In this document: positions 47,233-56,886 of the stretch, one piece after another | How positions within the stretch are numbered: position 1 is the first letter of the stretch | Layout of the letters: every line of letters begins with the position of its first letter | NCBI GenBank assembly: GCA_002290645.2 | Contig: NMOS02000010.1 | Coordinates: 1-63,494, forward strand | DNA from: Candidatus Aquirickettsiella gammari | Lineage (GTDB): Bacteria; Pseudomonadota; Gammaproteobacteria; Diplorickettsiales; Diplorickettsiaceae | Length of the DNA stretch: 63,494 nt | Direction: 5' to 3' | Translations under genes and position numbers: made by a program | Notes under the pieces: generated by a model | What the model saw: the letters and a program-made list of their open reading frames with translations, nothing else | Database searches by the model: none | Told to the model about the DNA's origin: nothing

Positions 47233-47571
47233 TTATGGTTGGCTCCATAACTTTTCAAGGTTATAAAATTCACGTTCAGGTGGTAACATGATATGGACGA
47301 TAATATCGACTAAATCAATTAATACCCATTCCCCTTCTTTCTCACCTTCTATACCAAATAGCGTCATGCCTTTTGCTTTTGCGGCAGATACGAGATATTG
47401 AGCCAAGGTTTTGACGTGTCGATTCGAATTACCCGTACAAATAATCATCAGGTCCGTGATATCGGTCACCTTACTCACATCGAGTACGGTAATATTTTTT
47501 GCTTTGTGGTCCTCTAATAGGCTGACTAGGTCGGTTTGCAGCAAAGCTTTCTTCAAAGTAGGTTGTGTCAT
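47233..47571 (-). CDS. rsfS: Ribosomal silencing factor RsfS
   Basis: Blocks 30S-50S joining by binding L14 in poor nutrients. LLEDHKAKNITVLDVS, CTGNSNRHVKTLA and EWVLIDLVDIIVHIMLPPEREFYNLEKLW are characteristic. 112 residues. Overlaps nadD by four bases and precedes rlmH by three. Confidence 0.96.
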   Translation of the reverse strand: MTQPTLKKALLQTDLVSLLEDHKAKNITVLDVSKVTDITDLMIICTGNSNRHVKTLAQYLVSAAKAKGMTLFGIEGEKEGEWVLIDLVDIIVHIMLPPEREFYNLEKLWSQP

Positions 47572-48194
47572 AGATATAACTTTTGTTCCAAAATGTAATC
47601 GAGGACGCTAGGAGGCAATAAACCAACAGGATATTGACCAGCGGCAATTTTTTTGCGTATAGAAGTCGCCGAAATTGCTAATGGTTTTACATGAGTTATG
47701 AATAATAATCCAGAGGGTTGCTGTGATAATAGCAAAGGATCGTTTATTTGATATTCTTCAATCAAAGCACCGACACCGGCAGGATAAGTTTCAGCCTGAT
47801 CGGGCCGTGGTACAAGCAACAGATGTGCATATTGAATTAACGATCTCCATTGCTGCCAATGATTTAAACTTGCTAAGTTATCATATCCTAAAATAAGTCC
47901 TAAAGGAGTACACCCAAACTCAAGGCGTAGAGAGATTAAAGTGTCTATCGTATAGGAAGGCGTTGTTCGGCGCAGTTCCTGTTCGTCAATTGAGAAATAA
48001 GGATAGTCTTGCAGGGCGCGTTGTAGCATGACAAGTCGTTGCTGTGGGTTAGCATAAACCCTTTTGTTAATAACCGGATTTTTACAAGGAATAAAACGTA
48101 CTGCACTTAAGTGTAGCTGTTGATATAAAGCTTGTGCGATATGTAAATGGCCATAGTGAATCGGATCAAAACTGCCCCCTAAGATGCCTATCAT
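47568..48194 (-). CDS. nadD: Nicotinate-nucleotide adenylyltransferase
   Basis: Makes deamido-NAD from NaMN; complements pncC in NAD supply. ILGGSFDPIHYGHLHIAQ (residues 4-21) is the HxGH nucleotidyltransferase motif and ISATSIRKKIAAG the C-terminal ISSTxIR. 208 residues. Overlaps holA and rsfS by four bases each. Confidence 0.96.
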   Translation of the reverse strand: MIGILGGSFDPIHYGHLHIAQALYQQLHLSAVRFIPCKNPVINKRVYANPQQRLVMLQRALQDYPYFSIDEQELRRTTPSYTIDTLISLRLEFGCTPLGLILGYDNLASLNHWQQWRSLIQYAHLLLVPRPDQAETYPAGVGALIEEYQINDPLLLSQQPSGLLFITHVKPLAISATSIRKKIAAGQYPVGLLPPSVLDYILEQKLYL

Positions 48195-49210
48195 AAATAT
48201 TTATGCCCTGCTATCTCGATACTAAGGGTTTGTAAAGCATTCCAAACATTACCTATGCCAATTCCTTTTATGAGTCGGTCAATATGAGCGGCAAATCTCA
48301 GTAATTTGTACCAATGCGTAAGCGGATGACGTGCTAGTGCTTGTTGAAAGAGTATTTGACGCGTTTCCCATACCCCTTGTTCTTTAAAAAGTGTTATTAA
48401 ATGACTACCTTTGCCGAGCTCGAAGGCAAAACGAGCTAATTGTCGACATTCGCGGCTTAGTGCCCATAAGATTAATAAAGGTTCTACCCCTTCTTCTTTC
48501 AGCTGCGCTAAGATGCGTAAACAGCGTTGAGATTTTCCGGCTAGTGCGGCATCGCTTAGTTTAAAAGGATCAAATCGCGCATTATCACTGAGCGCGAGCG
48601 TCAACATTTCAGCCGTAATAAGCTTATTTTTTTCATCAAGGGTCAAGTTGAGCTTTTCAATCGTTTGTGCAGTGGCGACTAAATTTCCCTCGGTTGCAAA
48701 CATAAGACATTCAATGGCTGCTTTTTCTGCGTTTAACCCCATGCTATGAAAACGTTCCATGATCCATTTAAACAATTGTGCGGCTTGCATTGGCCATATG
48801 GGGACGAATAAACCCACTTTATCAATACTTTTAAACCAAATACTTTGCTGCATGCGACGATCAATTTTGCCGGTAATAATGAGTAGCAGCTTATTAGGAG
48901 GTGGATCTTCGGCATAGAGTTGCAGGTTTTGTGCGGCTACTTCAGAGATACCGTGAGGTAAATGTAGCTCTAGAAGTTGTTTTTCTGCAAATAATCCATA
49001 GTTATTTATGCCGGTAATTAAAGAGGACCAATTAAAATGGGTATCAACATAAAATACCTGCCGTTCAGTAAAACCCGCTTTTTTTGCCGCTACTCGGATG
49101 GCGGTACAGGCCGCTTGTACGAGTACGATTTCTTCGCCAGAGATAAAATAAATGCGCGCTAAAGGCTGATTTTTTAATTGCAGAGCTAACTTTTCATAAG
49201 ATAATTGCAT
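48191..49210 (-). CDS. holA: DNA polymerase III delta subunit
   Basis: Clamp-loader wrench that opens the beta clamp. The RarA/HolA-type N-terminal domain has RIYFISGEEIVLVQAACTAIR; the middle has the GNLVATAQTIEKLNL motif; the C-terminal collar helices are present. 339 residues. Between lptE (12 bases) and nadD (overlap). Confidence 0.94.
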   Translation of the reverse strand: MQLSYEKLALQLKNQPLARIYFISGEEIVLVQAACTAIRVAAKKAGFTERQVFYVDTHFNWSSLITGINNYGLFAEKQLLELHLPHGISEVAAQNLQLYAEDPPPNKLLLIITGKIDRRMQQSIWFKSIDKVGLFVPIWPMQAAQLFKWIMERFHSMGLNAEKAAIECLMFATEGNLVATAQTIEKLNLTLDEKNKLITAEMLTLALSDNARFDPFKLSDAALAGKSQRCLRILAQLKEEGVEPLLILWALSRECRQLARFAFELGKGSHLITLFKEQGVWETRQILFQQALARHPLTHWYKLLRFAAHIDRLIKGIGIGNVWNALQTLSIEIAGHKYL

Positions 49211-49222
49211 ATAATTTAACGG

Positions 49223-49756
49223 TTAGTGCCCAAAGACAGCAGGCACTGTGGCAAAACGGCTTCTTAGTTGAGGAGAGGCTAAGCGAGTTATAATCTGTTG
49301 AATGATATCTTGCTGCATGTTTTCTTGTAATTCATTTTCTGTATTAAGATCACCATCGAGTTGGTCAGAAGTAATGGAAAAGCTACGCGTGACCCGGATT
49401 TGCTGTGGCATTAATAAAATATTGCCGGTGCGATCCACGAGTTGAAATAATAACGTATAAACCAGTAAATAAGTGGTAGTTTGTCCGGCATTCCCTAAAC
49501 TCGTGGTAGTTCGAGCAAAGTTTTGGGCAAGAATTTGCAATCGAGTCGACGCAGGTGTTGCGAGTGTCGTATGAACGCCGACATTTTCTAAAGCTTTTTG
49601 CAAGGCTTTGGTAAAATTACTGTAAGGTTGGCTGGTTTCTAAAGAAAGTGACTCAAAGGGTAGTGTAGACTTACCATAACCACTTAGATGAAAACCACAA
49701 GCACTTAACATGAGGCTAAAAAAGAGACTGAAAAAGAGCAAAAAACGAGTAATCAT
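49223..49756 (-). CDS. lptE: LPS-assembly lipoprotein LptE
   Basis: Outer-membrane lipoprotein plug of LptD that places lipopolysaccharide on the cell surface. Lipobox LSAC with Cys20 after a hydrophobic signal (MITRFLLFFSLFFSLML). The mature part has the LptE pattern GFHLSGYGKSTLPFESL. 177 residues. 12 bases after leuS in the standard leuS-lptE-holA order. Confidence 0.94.
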   Translation of the reverse strand: MITRFLLFFSLFFSLMLSACGFHLSGYGKSTLPFESLSLETSQPYSNFTKALQKALENVGVHTTLATPASTRLQILAQNFARTTTSLGNAGQTTTYLLVYTLLFQLVDRTGNILLMPQQIRVTRSFSITSDQLDGDLNTENELQENMQQDIIQQIITRLASPQLRSRFATVPAVFGH

Positions 49757-49767
49757 AAACGCTAACT

Positions 49768-52269
49768 TTAAATAACAATATTAATTAATTTTTTCGGGAC
49801 AATGATCATTTTTTTGATAGTTTGGTTTTCAATATAACGCTTTATTTGCGGATCGTTGAGGATCAGCGTTTTAAGTGTTTTGTCATCATAATGTGTATCG
49901 AGGGTTAATTTTGCACGTAATTTACCATTAATTTGGATGACCCAAGTTATTTCTTCGACGGTTAAGGCGTCAGCCGCTACCTTTGGCCAAGCTGCTTTAT
50001 CAATTAGGCCACAAAATTTTAATTCTTTCCATAAAGCATGAGTAATATGTGGGACAATGGGTGCGAGTAAACGCAGTAAGATGCTAAAGCCCTGCCAAAT
50101 AATTTGCTTTAACGAGCAGAGCGCCTCATCCGTGTAGGATGTTAATAATTGCGAAGCTGTTTGAAGTACGTTTAAAAGTTTCATGCAACTGGCAATGACG
50201 GTATTAAACTGTTGTCGTTCATAATCATGACGAGCAAGTTGTAAGATTTCATGGATTTGTCGTCGCAAGTGGCGCTGTTCATTCGGAACATGGGTCCAAA
50301 CGATAGGGGGAGTGAGGCTATGTTGATGGGTTTCATTGAGATCTATAATCCAAGGGTTATTATACGCTAAAGCCCATAAGCGTTTTAAAAAGCGATAAGC
50401 GCCTTCAACGCCCGCATCAGACCATTCCAAGGATTGTTCAGGAGGTGCTGCAAACAAAATAAATAAACGTAACGTATCAGCGCCGTATTGTGTCATTAGC
50501 TGGGCCGGATCAACCGTGTTACCCTTTGACTTAGACATTTTAGCACCGTCTTTAAGTACCATCCCTTGCGTTAGTAGCGCGGTAAAAGGTTCGTTAGAAT
50601 TCAAAAGACCTATATCACGTAATACCTTGTGAAAAAAACGTGCATAAAGTAGGTGTAACACAGCATGCTCGATACCACCGATATAATGGTCAACGGGCGT
50701 CCAGTATTTAGCTCTATCATCTAACATGGCTTTGTTTTGCGCAGGACATGCAAAGCGTGCGTAATACCAGGAAGACTCTACAAAAGTATCTAAGGTATCC
50801 GTTTCTCTTTTGGCCGGTTGTTTACAGCTAGGACAAATGGTTTGATAAAATTCAGGCATCGTCTTTAAGGGGGATCCAACACCGCTAAAGTGGACCATTT
50901 CTGGAAGTATGACAGGTAAGTCTTCCTCAGGAACAGGGACTACGCCACAAGTAGAGCAGCAAATAATCGGGATAGGAGTGCCCCAATATCGTTGTCGCGA
51001 GACACCCCAATCGTGAAGTCGATAATTCGTTTTGTGAGCGGCAAGACGTTCTTTTATGAGTTGTGCCGCAATCGCTACTGAGGCTTGGTCAGAATTTAAT
51101 CCAGTAAATGGACCTGAATTAATTAATCGTCCCGTCGTCAGAAAGGGAGCTAATTGGTAATTAGGCAACTTATCTCCAACCGGTTCGATAACCGGGCGTA
51201 TCGGTAAATGATATTTTTGTGCAAATTCAAAATCTCTTTCATCATGAGCCGGTACACCCATAATAGCGCCTGAACCGTAATCGGCTTTTACAAAATTAGC
51301 AATCCAGATAGGTAAAACTTCTTTATTTAAGGGATGGTTCGCCGTAATATCCATCATTATGCCCTGTTTTTCTACGTTGGCATTGGCTGCTTCCGAGACG
51401 GGGAGTTGCTGAAAGCGATCAATAAATTCTTGTATTTTGGGGTCTTTCTCAGCGGCATACCGAGCAATAGGATGTTGTGGGGAAATTGCTAAGAAAGTAG
51501 CGCCAAATAAAGTGTCGGGGCGCGTGGTAAAAATTTCGATAGAAGATAGTTCAGGGTGGTTAAGTTTAAATCTAATCATTAAGCCCTGCGTTCGACCTAT
51601 CCAATTGCGTTGCATAGTTTTGACCTCATCAGGCCAGGCTTCTAACGTATCGAGATCCTGTAATAGTTCATCTGCATAGGCGGTAATTTTTAAGAACCAC
51701 TGTGGAATTTCTTTACGTTCCACAAGGGCACCGGAACGCCAGCCTCGACCCTCAATAACTTGTTCATTGGCTAATACGGTTTTATCGATAGGGTCCCAAT
51801 TGACTAACGCACTTTTTTTATAAACCAGGCCATTTTTAAATAGCTGAACAAAGAGCCATTGCTCCCAACGATAATAATCAGGTTTACAGGTTGTGATTTC
51901 TCGACTCCAATCAAAGCTTAAACCGAGTTGTTTAAATTGTTTTCGCATATGCTGGATATTGGTATAGGTCCATACAGCAGGAGGTATTCCTTTTTCAAGG
52001 GCCGCGTTTTCAGCCGGCAAGCCAAAAGCATCCCAACCGATTGGGTGTAAGACATTTTTGCCTAGCATGCGTTGATAGCGGGCGATAACGTCCCCTAATA
52101 CATAATTACGTACATGACCGACATGTAAGTGACCACTCGGATAAGGAAACATAGAAAGACAATAAAATTTTTCTTTATTAAGGTCTTCAGTTACCTTAAA
52201 ACAATGGTGTTCTTGCCAAAATTTTTGGATATTGGCTTCGAGGGTGAGGGGTTGATATTGTTCTTGCAT
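49768..52269 (-). CDS. leuS: Leucyl-tRNA synthetase
   Basis: Class I synthetase. HVGH motif in YPSGHLHVGHVRNY (43-56), KMSKSKGNT for ATP, and the CP1 editing domain (TTRPDTLFGATFLAISP and the conserved Asp-bearing GVPAHDERDFEFA). 833 residues, typical. First gene of the leuS-lptE-holA-nadD-rsfS-rlmH run; the 180 bases upstream show no clear riboregulator. Confidence 0.98.
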   Translation of the reverse strand: MQEQYQPLTLEANIQKFWQEHHCFKVTEDLNKEKFYCLSMFPYPSGHLHVGHVRNYVLGDVIARYQRMLGKNVLHPIGWDAFGLPAENAALEKGIPPAVWTYTNIQHMRKQFKQLGLSFDWSREITTCKPDYYRWEQWLFVQLFKNGLVYKKSALVNWDPIDKTVLANEQVIEGRGWRSGALVERKEIPQWFLKITAYADELLQDLDTLEAWPDEVKTMQRNWIGRTQGLMIRFKLNHPELSSIEIFTTRPDTLFGATFLAISPQHPIARYAAEKDPKIQEFIDRFQQLPVSEAANANVEKQGIMMDITANHPLNKEVLPIWIANFVKADYGSGAIMGVPAHDERDFEFAQKYHLPIRPVIEPVGDKLPNYQLAPFLTTGRLINSGPFTGLNSDQASVAIAAQLIKERLAAHKTNYRLHDWGVSRQRYWGTPIPIICCSTCGVVPVPEEDLPVILPEMVHFSGVGSPLKTMPEFYQTICPSCKQPAKRETDTLDTFVESSWYYARFACPAQNKAMLDDRAKYWTPVDHYIGGIEHAVLHLLYARFFHKVLRDIGLLNSNEPFTALLTQGMVLKDGAKMSKSKGNTVDPAQLMTQYGADTLRLFILFAAPPEQSLEWSDAGVEGAYRFLKRLWALAYNNPWIIDLNETHQHSLTPPIVWTHVPNEQRHLRRQIHEILQLARHDYERQQFNTVIASCMKLLNVLQTASQLLTSYTDEALCSLKQIIWQGFSILLRLLAPIVPHITHALWKELKFCGLIDKAAWPKVAADALTVEEITWVIQINGKLRAKLTLDTHYDDKTLKTLILNDPQIKRYIENQTIKKMIIVPKKLINIVI

Positions 52270-52449
52270 GTGGCGAGATACCTTGTTTTTTGTTAAGCCT
52301 CATTTTAAAGGGGTCTTAAATTCAGCAGTGTTAAAAATAGTTCAAAAATATGCATAAATTGTCTAATAACTCTATTTCCGTATTATTTGGATTCTATGGC
52401 AAGATCAATCTTTCACCAATAGATAGGGTGTGATTTAGCAGGTTTAACG

Positions 52450-54018
52450 CTAAGCTTTGTTTTGGCATCTTTGATAAGCGTAACATAAGATACATAATCC
52501 CACTAAAAAGATAATAATTGGATCATCGCCTAAATAGACCCAAGGAGTCATCCCTGAGGTTTTAAAAACAGCGGCTGTTAATACGCCTGTTTCAAAAGCT
52601 GGGAGCTTTCCTGCAAGTTTTCCTTGTGGAGTCACAATAGCTGTCATCCCAGTATTACTCAAAAAAGCCAGATAACGACCCGTTGCTAAGGCTTGAAATT
52701 GGCCAATTTGCAAATGTTGGGCTAAAGCAAAGGAATGGCCAAACCAGGCATCATCGTTAATGGTGAGTAGTAATTCTGCCTTCGCTTTCAATGCTTGTCG
52801 GACTAAACTGGGATAGGCAATTTCATAACAAATAAAAGGACCTAAATTTAGATTAGCCACTCTAAATAGGGCTTGATGTTTAGGTCCGGGTGAAAAACTA
52901 GACATAGGAATATCTAATAGATTTAAAAGACCATGTGCCCATATTAGCCACCAAGGAAGATATTCACCAAAGATAACAAGACGTTGTTTATAATAGCTTG
53001 CTTGATCCAAACCTAGTGCTATCATCGCATTATAGTATTGAAAATCTTTTTCGATAGGAATACCGGTAATAATCGTCGTTTTATGCTGCCTTGCCTGTTT
53101 ATTAAGTTGCTTTAGAAAATAACCCGCTTTTTCTTGCAAGAGAGGGATAGCGGCTTCTGGCCAAATAATAAGTCGGCTATTCCAGTGAGATTGCGTTAAT
53201 TGTTGATAGTGTATTAAGGAAGCTTGTAGATATTGAGGTTCCCATTTTATTTGTTGTGGAATATTAGCTTGAATAAGACTGACTTGGATAGGTTTTCCTA
53301 CAAGCTTTGTCCAATGGACAAAGCTTAAAGCGTAACCTGAGGTCCATAAAATGATAAGTCCCAGTAAAGGAAATAAAAAACGCAAGCGGGGGTTTTTAAT
53401 AAGACTTAATTGGCAATTGAAACGTTTATTTAAAAAAGGGCAGAATAAGCTAAGAAATAGACTCGCGCTTAAGCTTATTAAAAAGCTAAGACCAAATAGA
53501 CCCAATATGGGAACATAACCACGAAGGGGTCCGCTTACTTGACTTGTGCCTAGTAACAACCAAGGAAAACCAGTCAATATCCAACTACGTAGCCATTCAG
53601 TGAATACCCAGGAGCTAGGGAAAATTAAATAGAGTTTAATTAAATTGTTATCGGGGAAAAAACGATTTAAAAGATAAGCTTGAATGGCTATAAATAGGGC
53701 TAAAATAAAAACAAATAACCCGGTGATCAGTAGCGCTAAAAATAATGAGGTGTGAGCAAATTCATGGATGCTGATAAACACCCATGACACCCCAATGCCA
53801 TAAAAACCGATGCCAAATAATAAGCCTAGAACGAAAGCGCGTTCTGCTGAGCTATTTAGCCAAAGTAATAATAATAAAGCAGGAGAAAAAATAGCCAGCG
53901 GGTAGATCGCCATGGGCGCAAAAGCAAATGCTAGCAGGCCACCCGCAAGTAGGGCGCTAATTTCTTTACAATAAGACATTAGATTTTTTTCGACGTAACG
54001 TAGTGGATTAAATCTCAT
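52450..54018 (-). CDS. lnt: Apolipoprotein N-acyltransferase
   Basis: Inner-membrane enzyme that adds the third acyl chain to lipoproteins such as LptE. About seven N-terminal membrane segments, then a periplasmic nitrilase domain with the Glu in IIWPEAAIPLL, the Lys region, and Cys in LGPFICYEIAYPSLVR. 522 residues. Usually follows corC; here it is on its own. An AGGA sits near the chosen ATG. Confidence 0.95.
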   Translation of the reverse strand: MRFNPLRYVEKNLMSYCKEISALLAGGLLAFAFAPMAIYPLAIFSPALLLLLWLNSSAERAFVLGLLFGIGFYGIGVSWVFISIHEFAHTSLFLALLITGLFVFILALFIAIQAYLLNRFFPDNNLIKLYLIFPSSWVFTEWLRSWILTGFPWLLLGTSQVSGPLRGYVPILGLFGLSFLISLSASLFLSLFCPFLNKRFNCQLSLIKNPRLRFLFPLLGLIILWTSGYALSFVHWTKLVGKPIQVSLIQANIPQQIKWEPQYLQASLIHYQQLTQSHWNSRLIIWPEAAIPLLQEKAGYFLKQLNKQARQHKTTIITGIPIEKDFQYYNAMIALGLDQASYYKQRLVIFGEYLPWWLIWAHGLLNLLDIPMSSFSPGPKHQALFRVANLNLGPFICYEIAYPSLVRQALKAKAELLLTINDDAWFGHSFALAQHLQIGQFQALATGRYLAFLSNTGMTAIVTPQGKLAGKLPAFETGVLTAAVFKTSGMTPWVYLGDDPIIIFLVGLCILCYAYQRCQNKA

Positions 54019-54166
54019 TTTCCTAGCTTGTTTGGATGCTTAAACTTCAGTTTGCAGCCTTGTTTCAAAACGACATAGCTTAGATATACAGGCTTTTAGA
54101 CTATCTATTTTAAGAATCACGCTTACACCATAATTTAAATTTTTACCGTTATTATTCAATAGTGGT

Positions 54167-55159
54167 CTATTTAAACCAGGATAAATTAGTCAGTGCAAGT
54201 TGGATCTGAGCGCTTAATTTTTCACTGATTGATTTTTTAGTAATATATTGTAACTCATAAATTTCAGCTTTATTGCTGGCCGCCAGATGACTTAAGTAAT
54301 CATCACTGGTTATTAATTCATCGAGTAAATTTAATGGCAAAGCATCTTTAGCAAGCCAGTGCGCACCGGTAGCTACTTGCTTTATATCAACCTGTTTGCG
54401 ATTAGATTGAATAAATGATTTAAATAAGTGGTGGACTTCTTCAAGATCGTTTTGGGTTTTTTTACGTGCTTTTGACGTGTTTTCGCCAAACAGGGTCAAG
54501 GTACGCTTATACTCCCCAGCGGTTAATAACTCAAAGTCAATATCTCTTTTTTTTAAAAAACGATGAAAATTAGGTAATTGCGCCACTACCCCAATGGAAC
54601 CGATGATGGCAAAGGGAGCGGCTAAGATTTTATCACCCACACAGGCCATTAGGTAACCACCACTGGCTGCTATTTTATCAATCGCAACCGTTAAAGGGAT
54701 GCGTTTATCTTTTAAACGTTGTAGCTGTGAAGCGGCCAATCCATAAGGTGCAATCATTCCACCGCCACTTTCTAATCGTAGTACGACTTCATCTTGAGGG
54801 GTTGCTACCTGGATCAGCGCGGTAATTTCTTCACGTAAGCTGTTGACGGCAGTAGCCTTGATATCACCTTGAAAATTTAAGACAAAAATACGCTTTTTTA
54901 GCAATTTTTCATTTTTCTTTAATTTAATCTTCAGTTCTTTACTATGTTTTTTTCGTTCTTTTTTATTGAGAATTTCTGCATTAAGCGTGTTCGCAAGTTC
55001 TTGATATCTTTTATTGAGTTTTTTAACACATAATTTATGCTTAGTTTGTTCCCTGGCTTTCCTCGCAATGGCGAAAATACCTGCGATTGCGATTAAAATT
55101 GCTAGTACGGCAGTGCCTAACTTAGCTAGAAAAATAGCATATTGGAGGAAAAATGACAT
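54167..55159 (-). CDS. sohB: Inner-membrane serine protease SohB (S49)
   Basis: Signal-peptide-peptidase-like S49 protease. Two hydrophobic parts near the N-terminus, a charged coil (about 40-88), then the catalytic domain with Ser in AASGGYLMACVGD and Lys in LTAGEYKRTLT, the S49 Ser-Lys dyad. 330 residues. Substrate unknown, likely membrane-protein quality control. Confidence 0.93.
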   Translation of the reverse strand: MSFFLQYAIFLAKLGTAVLAILIAIAGIFAIARKAREQTKHKLCVKKLNKRYQELANTLNAEILNKKERKKHSKELKIKLKKNEKLLKKRIFVLNFQGDIKATAVNSLREEITALIQVATPQDEVVLRLESGGGMIAPYGLAASQLQRLKDKRIPLTVAIDKIAASGGYLMACVGDKILAAPFAIIGSIGVVAQLPNFHRFLKKRDIDFELLTAGEYKRTLTLFGENTSKARKKTQNDLEEVHHLFKSFIQSNRKQVDIKQVATGAHWLAKDALPLNLLDELITSDDYLSHLAASNKAEIYELQYITKKSISEKLSAQIQLALTNLSWFK

Positions 55160-55403
55160 GTAAACAACCTTTAAGTTTATTGAAAAGGGAATAATATACT
55201 GTAAGCATTAATTGCATGTTTGTATATAAAGAAGCATTTACCTTAATAAATTCAATGCTATAGTAGGGCTTACCGGGTTCGAAAGTTGTAATTCGCTATT
55301 AGCTTAATGAATTAGCAAATTTGCCATGCTATTTTAATCTATTTTTTGACTGCGTCAACCAACCGTAAAGCTTGAGTTTACAGTGAAAATTAACGCAAAT
55401 TAT

Positions 55404-55434
55404 CTGACAAGTAAAGTTTAAATGCGTTTATACT
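55404..55434 (+). promoter_or_regulatory. Candidate ccmABC promoter; rest of the gap looks empty
   Basis: CTGACA at 55404-55409 and TATACT at 55429-55434 have a long 19-base spacer, about 35 bases before the ccmA start. The rest of the 314-base gap (55160-55473) between sohB and ccmA is AT-rich; I see no gene, no tRNA and no long dyad in it. Confidence 0.3.
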
Positions 55435-55473
55435 TAGGATATAGAGTAAAATTAATAAAACTGGGTGGATATC

Positions 55474-56118
55474 GTGTTAGTAGCGCAAGGACTCTCATAT
55501 GAGCGCAATAAGAGAATGTTGTTTAAGCACTTAGCTTTTCAGCTTTATTCAGGACAGATTCTGCATATCATGGGCGCTAATGGTACTGGAAAAACTACCT
55601 TGTTACAGATATTAGCAGGGTTGCTCGTCCCTTTGAGCGGAAATGTTAGCTGGAATGGCGTTTCTATTGATAAGAACGTAGTTCATTTCACAGAAAATTT
55701 ATTATACATTAATCACCGTTTAGGGATGAAAGCAGCCCTTACTCCGGCTGAAAATCTTTATTTGTTTTTAGCAAGAAGAAATTTAATAAAAACTAAGAGC
55801 AAACAAAAGGCATTAGAAAATATTAAACAGGTGTTAGAAAAATTAGATTTAAATCTTCATGCCCATGTCTTAACAGCTCAACTTTCTGTGGGTCAACAAC
55901 GACGCCTGGTGTTAGCAAAATTATTGCTCATTAAAGCAGATTGTTGGATCCTAGATGAACCATTTACCGCGTTAGATAAAAAAGGGGTTGCTTTAATCGC
56001 TTCTTTAATAGAAGAACAAAGATATCGAGGCGGGATGGTTATTTTTACCAGTCATCAATCAGATTATTCATTGCAGACAGAAGTGAAAAAGATCTTTTTG
56101 GATGCGTGCTGTGTTTGA
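55474..56118 (+). CDS. ccmA: Cytochrome c maturation ABC ATPase CcmA
   Basis: ATPase of the CcmABCD complex that releases haem-loaded CcmE. Walker A GANGTGKTTLL, signature LSVGQQRRLVLAKLL, Walker B CWILDEPF. The GTG at 55474 is chosen because GGGTGG lies 5-6 bases before it; a GTG at 55465 would add three residues but has no binding site. About 214 residues. Overlaps ccmB by 17 bases. Confidence 0.92.
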   Translation: MLVAQGLSYERNKRMLFKHLAFQLYSGQILHIMGANGTGKTTLLQILAGLLVPLSGNVSWNGVSIDKNVVHFTENLLYINHRLGMKAALTPAENLYLFLARRNLIKTKSKQKALENIKQVLEKLDLNLHAHVLTAQLSVGQQRRLVLAKLLLIKADCWILDEPFTALDKKGVALIASLIEEQRYRGGMVIFTSHQSDYSLQTEVKKIFLDACCV

Positions 56119-56800
56119 CCATCCGTTATTCTTTAAAATAACCGTCAATTTAAAATACGAGTTATTAGCGGTTTGTCGTTGTTATCAAGATATGATTTAC
56201 CCCTTATTATTTTTAATTCTAGTGATTGTTTTATTTCCTTTAAGTGTGAGTCCTGATCCGGTTTTGCTCAATAAAATATCAGCCGGAATTTTTTGGATTG
56301 TTGTTTTATTTTTAGTGCTCTTGATGTTAGATCAATTATTTCGTAATGATTGGAAAGAAGGTGATTTAGAGCAATTGATTTTAACGCCAAATGCTCTAAG
56401 CTTAGCGATATTTATTAAATTACTGGTATTTTGCTTGGCTATAAGCCTTCCCTTGATAGTGATGACGCCATTTTTAAGTTTATGCTTATATATACCGATA
56501 AGGGCGTTAAAAACCTTGTGTTGGAGTATTTTTTTAGGGACGCCTAGCTTGATATTTCTGGGGGGTATTGCACGTGCCTTAACATTAGGGCTACGTCACA
56601 GTGGGCTCTTAATTGTCTTGATAGTAATCCCTTTTTATATCCCGGTATTAATTTTTGCCAGCAGTGCTGTTAGCTTTGCCAGCATGGGTTCATCTGCCAA
56701 TGGGCCTTTAGCTTGGTTAAGTGTATTAATGTTACTGAGTGTCAGTTTATCGCCGTTGGTTATTCGTATGATATTACGTTTAGGTATTGCTTTTGTCTAA
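56102..56800 (+). CDS. ccmB: Haem exporter / cytochrome c maturation permease CcmB
   Basis: Membrane subunit partnering CcmA. Six hydrophobic segments over 232 residues and the family pattern GDLEQLILTPNALSLAIFIKL, LGTPSLIFLGGIARALTLGL and IPFYIPVLIFASSAV. Coupled to ccmA; an 86-base gap separates it from ccmC. Confidence 0.93.
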   Translation: MRAVFDHPLFFKITVNLKYELLAVCRCYQDMIYPLLFLILVIVLFPLSVSPDPVLLNKISAGIFWIVVLFLVLLMLDQLFRNDWKEGDLEQLILTPNALSLAIFIKLLVFCLAISLPLIVMTPFLSLCLYIPIRALKTLCWSIFLGTPSLIFLGGIARALTLGLRHSGLLIVLIVIPFYIPVLIFASSAVSFASMGSSANGPLAWLSVLMLLSVSLSPLVIRMILRLGIAFV

Positions 56801-56886
56801 GGCTAAATTTTTCATTAAAAGCAGATATTTTTACTAGATAAATTAATTGATAGACAGGGCGTATTTATTTTTAAAGGAATCGTGTC

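Noticed and set aside
55271-55282. GGGTTCGAA, like the T-loop of a tRNA
   Set aside because: No matching acceptor, D-arm or anticodon stem surrounds it.
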